Assembly (NCBI GenBank): GCA_027578815.1 | Contig: JANBTH010000664.1 | Location: forward strand, 1-12,943 | DNA from: Coemansia sp. RSA 1804 | Taxonomy: Eukaryota > Kickxellomycota > Kickxellomycetes > Kickxellales > Kickxellaceae | Length of the DNA: 12,943 bases | Reading direction: 5' to 3' | In this document: piece after piece, positions 8,383 through 12,943 of the stretch | How positions within the stretch are numbered: position 1 is the stretch's first letter | Layout: every line of letters starts with the position of its first letter | Notes under the pieces: model-generated | Told to the model about the DNA's origin: nothing | Databases searched by the model: none | What the model saw: the letters and a program-made list of their open reading frames with translations, nothing else | Program-made: the position numbers and the translations under genes

Positions 8383-8779
8383 TAGAATATTAACATTTAA
8401 TTCATGTATCTTTTATTAATTTTCTATTCCAGCTCTGAGCGATTGCGAACAGTCACTCAAGGCAGAGCAAGGAAAGCTGGGACAGAACCAGCCAATCAAA
8501 ACAGCCCGCTGCCCGTTCTTCAGTAACAAAAAATATCAGGAGAAAAAGCATCATACGTAAGCGTATTTTTTGCGTGGTCTGCTCTACCAGCAGCGCATTT
8601 CAACAAAAGACTAATCTTTTTCTTCCTTCACTCCATTCCTGTTATTTGTCTCTATCCGCTTCTTTCTCTCTCTCTCAATCTTGCTACCATAGTGTTTGTC
8701 TTACCAGGCTGCTTTTGCTATTTTCTTCTGAACTACCTCCGCTCTTTCTGCTAGATTACACCACCAGAGAAGACAGAAA
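8383..8779 (+). promoter_or_regulatory. promoter and leader of the proteasome alpha7 gene
   Basis: These 397 bases are non-coding. A CCAAT box is at 8492-8496, and a small inverted repeat, ATACG then CGTAT around a 4-base spacer, is at 8553-8566. A long pyrimidine-rich stretch, including a run of CT dinucleotides, spans about 8614-8695. I looked for the Rpn4-type proteasome element GGTGGCAAA on both strands and did not see it. Confidence 0.4.
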
Positions 8780-9702
8780 ATGACCTCGATCGGCACAGGT
8801 GTACGTAATGACCGCAATCATGTTATTTTCTGTTCCACACATGTGTCTGCCTGTATTTGTCAACACCGCAGCAATCACAACGCTAACTCACGTTCAGGAA
8901 AAGATATTTTGTGCTGCTTTGAACCCCCCCCCTTTTCACTTTGTAGTACGACCTGTCAGTCAGCACGTATTCGCCAGACGGGCGTGTGTTCCAGGTGGAG
9001 TACGCCCAGAAGGCCGTGGACAACAGCGGAACAGCCATTGGACTCCGCGTCAAGGACGGCGTAGTGCTGGCCGTGGAGAAGATCAAACATTCGCGGCTTC
9101 TGGTGCCGCACTCGAACCGGCGTATTATGACCGCAGGAAAGCACATTGGCATTGCGTCGGCCGGGTGGATGTCGGACACCAGACACCTGGTGAAGCGTGT
9201 GCGCGAGGAGTCCCGCAGCTACACTGATGTTTACAAAACCAAGGTTCCTGCACACATCATTGCCGAGCGTCTGGCCATGTACGTGCAGGCGTACACGCTC
9301 TATTCGTCGGTTCGGCCGTTTGGCGTCAGCACTCTGCTGGCGTGCACGGATGCAAAGGGCCCCCAGCTCTACATGATTGAGCCCTCGGGCTACTACGTCG
9401 GTTATCGCGGATGCGCCGTCGGTAAGGGCAAGCAGGTCGCAAAGACCGAGATCGAAAAGCTTGATCTCGATAACATGACTGTGCGTGAGGCTGTCAAGGA
9501 GGCTGCGCGTATCATCTACTCGGCACACGACGACACCAAGGACAAGCTGTTTGAGCTGGAGCTTTCCTGGGTCTGCAAGGAGTCCAATGATCTCCATGTG
9601 CATGTTCCTCAGGACGTGTATGACGATGCCGTTCAGCATGCTGAGAGATCTCTTAACGACGACGAAGATGACAACGAGATGGACGATGACGAGGATCTCT
9701 AA
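8780..9702 (+). CDS. PRE10: proteasome subunit alpha type-3 (alpha7), one intron
   Basis: Joining 8780-8800 to 8947-9702 gives 258 residues. This is the alpha7 subunit of the 20S proteasome outer ring, a structural, non-catalytic component in cytosol and nucleus. The splice restores the alpha-type signature exactly: exon 1 codes MTSIGTG, and exon 2 opens with YDLSVSTYSPDGR, then VFQVEYAQKAV. MTSIGTGYDLS is the known alpha7 N-terminus. Other landmarks are DGVVLAVEK, PFGVSTLLAC and SGYYVGYRGCAVGKGKQ. The strongly acidic C-terminus (NDDEDDNEMDDDEDL, 244-258) is typical of this subunit, whose acidic tail carries CK2 sites in other species. Length agrees with human PSMA3 (255). The first exon is only 21 nt, so an unspliced ORF search would miss the true start. 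Confidence 0.95.
8801..8946 (+). other. intron of the proteasome alpha7 gene
   Basis: The intron is 146 bp with donor GTACGT and acceptor TTTGTAG, in phase 0. A branch-point candidate CTAAC is at 8883-8887. A run of nine C (8924-8932) followed by TTTTCACTTTG forms the polypyrimidine tract. An earlier AG at 8896-8897 would break the reading frame if used as acceptor. Confidence 0.92.
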
Positions 9703-10003
9703 CCGCCATTCAGTAGCTTTCTTTGTTGCAGGCTTTTCTTTATCCTTCAATTTTGCACTGCCAAGAGCATGTCACGTGTGCTCTTATTTGCACCAGCGCC
9801 GCCATACAGCAATATCATTGGCGGGATGTAAGAAACTGCTGCATTTTTCGTCTCAGATAGTGCTGATAAAACAAATCAATTTTCTGCTTCTTTACTCTTA
9901 TTTTCTTTAATTCCTCTTCTTTTTTTTTGTTCTCTGTTATTTCAATTCCTTTGATTCTTGTGGATTCGGCCACTCACTTTTTTCTACCTTTTCTTGCCTC
10001 AAA
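9703..10003 (+). promoter_or_regulatory. alpha7 3' region and NDUFA1 promoter/leader
   Basis: These 301 non-coding bases contain GTCACGTG at 9771-9778 and a pyrimidine-dominated stretch from about 9883 to the NDUFA1 start. The first part should hold the 3' UTR of the proteasome gene, but I see no AATAAA there. Confidence 0.4.
9771..9778. promoter_or_regulatory. E-box / Cbf1-type site (RTCACGTG)
   Basis: GTCACGTG lies about 225 bp upstream of the NDUFA1 start and matches RTCACRTG. In yeasts, Cbf1-type bHLH factors act at some respiratory and sulfur-metabolism genes, so a role in complex I expression is possible but unproven. Confidence 0.4.
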
Positions 10004-10276
10004 ATGCCTCTTCCTTTCGAGTCGCTCATTCCGTTTGCCGTCATGTCCGCAATGTTTACGGCGACTGGGCTTGGGCTTTATTATGTCCAGTACAACCGCA
10101 ATGAGCACAAGCCGCCGCGCTACAGTGTTGATGACTGGGACCGCAAGATGATGCTGCGCGACAAGCAGCTTACAGGCACGCGGCGCGGGCAGGTAGATAA
10201 GCCTATTGCGCCGGAGGAATTCAAAATCAATAGTGCGTGGCAAGTGCACCACTCATTTCGCAACGATTACCTTTGA
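10004..10276 (+). CDS. NDUFA1: NADH:ubiquinone oxidoreductase MWFE subunit (NDUFA1)
   Basis: This 90-residue protein is the accessory MWFE subunit of mitochondrial complex I, a one-helix protein in the membrane arm. It opens MPLPFE, like the fungal homologue (the Neurospora 9.8-kDa subunit). One hydrophobic helix spans about 8-28, followed by a positively charged stretch. The conserved block is WDRKMMLRDKQLTGTRRGQ (44-62). The tail PIAPEEFKINSAW also fits fungal forms. There is no cleavable presequence; in this family the helix acts as an internal targeting signal. It is intronless and lies between non-coding spacers of 301 and 504 bp. Its presence indicates that this fungus keeps a proton-pumping complex I, unlike Saccharomyces. 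Confidence 0.9.
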   Translation: MPLPFESLIPFAVMSAMFTATGLGLYYVQYNRNEHKPPRYSVDDWDRKMMLRDKQLTGTRRGQVDKPIAPEEFKINSAWQVHHSFRNDYL

Positions 10277-10780
10277 AGCTAGTTCTATGGCCACACAACT
10301 GACAACTCAGCTAACCAGCTGTGTCCTCCCTTCTTCATATATACTTTTATTTTCTTAGTCTTCTCTTTCTTTCTCCTTTATAAAATCACGTACTCATTCA
10401 TTCACTCTTTTCTTAAATCCAAGAGCGGCTCTGAAAGCCATCTTTTTATCACGTGCTAATTGCCGTTGATTAGTTGTTGCTGATCACGCCTGGATCAAGG
10501 GGAAAAGAAAGGGTTCTGATTTATTCATCATTAGAAATAATTTTTTTTGGTGGTTTGACTTTTTAGCTGCTCAAAGAGAAAAATATGTTTGCATTTTGGC
10601 TTTTACACGTTTCTTCTTTCTCCTTCCTTGAGACTTTCTCACTTTCAATTAAATTTAACAAACTATACTTTTATAAGCTTGAAGCTCTTATTTCTATCTA
10701 GCACTTTTGGGTGTTTTTCTCTTATACGTGTTCTTTAAGCTACAGGTTTATCTTGTTGATATATAAAGCGAACGCGAAAG
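10277..10780 (+). promoter_or_regulatory. NDUFA1 3' region and LisH-gene promoter
   Basis: This 504-base AT-rich spacer has no credible coding capacity. It holds a pyrimidine-rich tract at about 10324-10378 and ATCACGTG at 10448-10455. It also holds a TATAAG at 10672-10677, about 105 bp before the LisH ATG and a reasonable TATA element. A further TATAAA at 10762-10767 is too close to that ATG to direct its transcript. I found no tRNA or snoRNA signature. Confidence 0.45.
10448..10455. promoter_or_regulatory. E-box / Cbf1-type site (RTCACGTG)
   Basis: ATCACGTG matches RTCACRTG. It is 172 bp after the NDUFA1 stop and 326 bp before the LisH-gene start, so it could belong to the latter promoter. 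Confidence 0.35.
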
Positions 10781-11749
10781 ATGGCCGAGGGAAATACGAA
10801 GGAACTTGTAGCGGCTTTCAAGCTTCTCAGGGACCTGAACCTTGTTAAAACAGCAGAGACACTACTGGAAGAGTCAAAGAGTCTAGGAGAGAAGGAAGCG
10901 GGTGTTCTCGCGTTCTTTAATTTACAGGATAAAGAGTAAGTTGTAGGTCCTTTCATCATATTTACCCTAGAGGGCGTGGAAGGAAGAGGAAAAAGTCAGA
11001 CAATAGTTGCGGGAGCGCATTGTGTAGACATGGGTTTCTAATGAAGTGGTATTTTACGTTTTTGGCCATTATTCTTTTTTATTATTGTATTTAGGGACAA
11101 GTCTATGGATTCGGCGAGCTCGGGTTCCGATACCAGCGACTCTAGCGACTCTAGTGACAGCGATTCCAGCAGCAGTGGCTCTAGTAGCAGCGATTCGAGT
11201 AGCAGTGACTCTAGTGATAGTGATTCCAGTGATAGCGATTCGAGCAGCAGCGATTCCAGTTCAGAATCGAGCTCGGACTCGGACTCGGACGCAGAGGATG
11301 AAAAGAAGGAGGAACCAGAAACGACAGTACTCTTGGTCACTGGTACTAAGAGCGACACCTCCAGTGATAGCGACTCTGAATCTAGTTCTAGTGACAGCGA
11401 TTCTGACTCGGACTCCAGCGATAGTGACTCCAGCTCTAGCTCAAGCTCGGATTCCGACTCAAGCAGCAGCAGCGACTCTAGCTCAGGCTCTGGTTCTAGC
11501 AGCAGCAGCAGCGATAGTGACTCGAGTGATAGCGATTCAGATTCTAGCAGCAGTTCCAGTTCAGATTCGAGCAGCAGCAGCAGCAGCAGCGAGTCCGATT
11601 CTGATTCCGACTCCAATTCTGATTCGAGCGATAGTGATAGCGATAGCGATAGTGACAGTAGCTCCGACTCTGATAGCTCTAGCTCAGAGTCTGACAGTGG
11701 TTCTGACAGCGAGAAAGATGCGCCACCAAAAAAGAGGCGTAAGCACTAA
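10781..11749 (+). CDS. LisH-domain, Ser/Asp-rich Nopp140/Srp40-like protein, one intron
   Basis: Joining 10781-10935 to 11095-11749 gives 269 residues. Residues 8-33 (LVAAFKLLRDLNLVKTAETL and on) form a LisH dimerisation motif, as at the N-terminus of Nopp140/Srp40 nucleolar chaperones. Residues 56-255 are almost entirely Ser and Asp/Glu, rich in SDSD and SSSDS CK2-type sites. They are interrupted only by a Lys/Glu segment with VLLVTGT, about 115-127. The C-terminus PPKKRRKH is a monopartite nuclear localisation signal. A nuclear or nucleolar, heavily phosphorylated scaffold is the best inference. The conserved Srp40 C-terminal domain that defines true Nopp140/Srp40 is absent, and only 262 AT-rich bases follow before the next gene's stop. 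It is either a shortened homologue or a separate LisH-acidic protein. The intron call rests on a clean GTAAGT donor and in-frame joining. Confidence 0.75.
10936..11094 (+). other. intron of the LisH/Ser-Asp gene
   Basis: The intron is 159 bp with donor GTAAGT and acceptor TATTTAG after a T-rich stretch. A CTAAT branch-point candidate is at 11038-11042. Splicing joins GA to G, rebuilding a Glu codon and continuing into the open Ser/Asp frame. If it is not removed, the first bases of the donor form the TAA of an in-frame stop. Confidence 0.8.
11108..11715 (+). repeat. degenerate Ser/Asp codon repeat tract
   Basis: About 600 bases are built from AGC/AGT/TCN serine codons and GAT/GAC aspartate codons in irregular order. 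The repeat is at the protein level: Ser codons are drawn from both codon families, so it is not a simple perfect microsatellite. Its longest pure run is the AGC series near 11571-11590. The tract opens long false ORFs in other frames, including a Ser/Leu/Glu one on the minus strand. Confidence 0.85.
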
Positions 11750-12011
11750 TGATATGGCATCTAGGCTCACAACTGTTCTACATCGTTTTCCCAGCTATAT
11801 AGTGAGAAGAGTGAGAGAGCCAACGACAACACCACCAACAACGACATATCATATCGTTTATTTTCTGTGATATGTTAACTTTATACATATCTTTTTTTTT
11901 ATTTTCAAGCACACACTTATTTTATTTTCCTCTTAATTCTTTCAAAAAGAATGTAACTTAACCACATTGCTCTTCGTATGCGTAATCTGATAGTGATAAA
12001 ACATACACACA
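11750..12011. other. convergent intergenic region with inverted repeat
   Basis: These 262 AT-rich bases lie between the convergent LisH gene and the Fe-S protein gene. A perfect inverted repeat, ACATATCA (11844-11851) and TGATATGT (11868-11875), could fold with two more pairs into a 10-bp stem with a 12-base loop. The loop carries TTTATT, which is AATAAA on the minus strand. Further minus-strand AATAAA copies lie near 11898-11903 and 11930-11935. These are poly(A) signal candidates for the minus-strand gene. No plus-strand AATAAA is seen. Confidence 0.5.
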
Positions 12012-12943
12012 CTAGCTTCCAATGACCGAAGACTTTCGCCGGGATGACTTCGGGATCCAGTGAGTGAATGGGTCGGCGGAATCGGCAGAAGGATGAGAAC
12101 CCGTGACACCATGGCCTCCCACATGATCCGCAGAGTCATTGTGAAATCTCCAGGCGTTTATCTGATCCATCTTCGACATGTTTGTTGCACCGCGCCAGGC
12201 GTCCCACCAGACGATGTCCCGAGTTGCAGCATCAATGATAGCCTGGGCATCGGCAGGGCCAACAGAGGAATCGGAGTCGGAACCAGAACTGCTGCCGCTG
12301 CCGCATCTGGCGCACCACGTGCCGTACCAGTCACCGCGCGGATACACAATGGCATTGGCGGCATACTTGTGGCCGCCAATATGCGACGTGGCCCAGGCAG
12401 CAACGCGATCCGCAAGCCCCTGGCTGGTAATCAGCGCGCGCAGGTCGGCAAGCAGCTTTCCGCCGTGGATGCCGCACAGACGATCGCGCGTGCCGTGCGT
12501 GCACACAAAGATGTGGCGGCTGTTAGTGAGTTCCAGCCAGCTGTGCTCGAATGCGGATGATGGAGGTTGTGGAAGATTGGTGTGTGTTGACGACCATGAC
12601 GTGGGAAGCACTTCGTGGCCCAGCCAGCGGAGTAGTGCGGCCACGCCGTCGGAATCCAGCTGTTTGGCGACAAGCCCCAGTGGAAACACGGCTACATCGA
12701 TTCGCTCGTACTTGGAAGCAGCAGTCTCTCCTTCTCCTCCTCCTCCTCCTCCTCCTGTTACTGTAGAAGAGGAGCTCTTTTTGGCGGTATCTTTGAATGG
12801 CGAAAAATCAGATAGCGTCACCATTGCTCTTCCTGGAAGACGGGCACCGCCATGGGCAAGTGCAGAAATAGCAGGGCTCATGGCGTCAACTCTTGACGGC
12901 CACTCTTCGGAGGACGAGTTGCACACAACCAGGTGGAACCGAT
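12012..12943 (-). CDS. sucrase/ferredoxin-like (Apd1/Aim32 family) Fe-S protein, 5' end missing
   Basis: The window shows 309 residues ending at TAG 12012-12014. The frame stays open to the right edge without a convincing start, beginning RFHLVVCNSSSEEWPSR, so the N-terminus lies outside. The C-terminal thioredoxin-like ferredoxin domain carries the family's cluster ligands: a C-X8-C motif (CTHGTRDRLC, Cys codons at 12501-12503 and 12474-12476) and H-X3-H (HIGGHKYA, His codons near 12383 and 12371). These are followed by NAIVYPRGDWYG. In yeast Apd1 and Aim32 two Cys and two His bind one [2Fe-2S] cluster; Apd1 is cytosolic and Aim32 mitochondrial, and I cannot tell which this resembles more. 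Odd points are a seven-Gly run, an extra CxxC (WCARC) right after the domain, and a Gly/Ser/Asp insert. It converges on the LisH gene. Confidence 0.85.
   Translation of the reverse strand, partial: RFHLVVCNSSSEEWPSRVDAMSPAISALAHGGARLPGRAMVTLSDFSPFKDTAKKSSSSTVTGGGGGGGEGETAASKYERIDVAVFPLGLVAKQLDSDGVAALLRWLGHEVLPTSWSSTHTNLPQPPSSAFEHSWLELTNSRHIFVCTHGTRDRLCGIHGGKLLADLRALITSQGLADRVAAWATSHIGGHKYAANAIVYPRGDWYGTWCARCGSGSSSGSDSDSSVGPADAQAIIDAATRDIVWWDAWRGATNMSKMDQINAWRFHNDSADHVGGHGVTGSHPSADSADPFTHWIPKSSRRKSSVIGS
12734..12756 (-). repeat. GGA trinucleotide run coding poly-Gly
   Basis: A 23-base CTC/GAG-type run on the plus strand reads as GGA codons on the minus strand, giving seven glycines in a linker of the Fe-S protein. 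It is likely a length-variable site that keeps frame because it changes in units of three. Confidence 0.8.

Noticed and set aside
8898..8946. Alternative acceptor at 8896-8897 in the proteasome gene
   Set aside because: It adds 49 bases, which shifts the frame and destroys the alpha-subunit signature that the acceptor at 8946 restores.
8956..9750. 264-codon minus-strand frame across the proteasome gene
   Set aside because: It is antisense to a complete alpha7 protein and shows no family resemblance.
10762..10767. TATAAA as TATA box of the LisH gene
   Set aside because: It is only about 14 bases before the ATG, too close to drive an mRNA including that ATG.
11038..11616. 192-codon minus-strand frame of Ser/Glu/Leu repeats and a 274-codon plus-strand Ala/Thr/Ile frame
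   Set aside because: Both are readings of the same AGC/GAT-type repeat in other frames. The Ser/Asp frame alone fits a known architecture and splices in frame to the LisH exon.
12315..12320. CACGTG inside the Fe-S protein gene
   Set aside because: It lies in coding sequence and lacks the RT flank of the three intergenic sites.

Overview
This window looks like nuclear DNA of an early-diverging fungus. The genes are densely packed on both strands and mostly uninterrupted. Two carry one short GT-AG intron each, with CTAA-type branch-point candidates. The small complex I subunit at 10004-10276 has the fungal form of the MWFE family. A BAHD-type acyltransferase beside these housekeeping genes, together with the gene structure, makes me favour Zoopagomycota/Kickxellales (Coemansia-like). 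That placement is inference from family resemblance, with moderate to low confidence.

Layout from left to right: (1) 1-254, AT-rich flank, perhaps with the last codons of an upstream gene. (2) TRM61, tRNA m1A58 methyltransferase catalytic subunit, minus strand. (3) A BAHD acyltransferase, plus strand, divergent from TRM61 and with the clearest CCAAT/TATA promoter in the window. (4) Mitochondrial asparaginyl-tRNA synthetase, minus strand, converging on the BAHD gene with only 48 bp between the stop codons. (5) DBP3 DEAD-box helicase, plus, divergent from the synthetase. (6) An AAAP (Avt-type) amino acid transporter, plus. (7) Proteasome subunit alpha type 3 (alpha7/PRE10), plus, with one intron after only seven codons. 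(8) NDUFA1/MWFE, a complex I subunit, plus. (9) A LisH plus Ser/Asp-rich Nopp140/Srp40-like protein, plus, with one intron. (10) The C-terminal part of a sucrase/ferredoxin-like (Apd1/Aim32 family) thioredoxin-like Fe-S protein, minus, running off the right edge.

The genes do not form one pathway. They are conserved cell machinery: tRNA modification and charging, ribosome assembly, protein turnover, respiration and amino acid transport. The BAHD enzyme is the only one with a specialised-metabolism flavour. Three intergenic sites match RTCACGTG (Cbf1/bHLH-type), and several plus-strand genes have long pyrimidine-rich leaders, which hints at shared promoter architecture.

I saw no mobile element, CRISPR array, tRNA, rRNA, viral or toxin gene, and no convincing wholly new system. 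The most interesting items are the LisH gene, whose splice donor overlaps a stop codon so that intron retention would give a LisH-only microprotein; the BAHD enzyme; and an extra CxxC plus inserts in the Fe-S protein.
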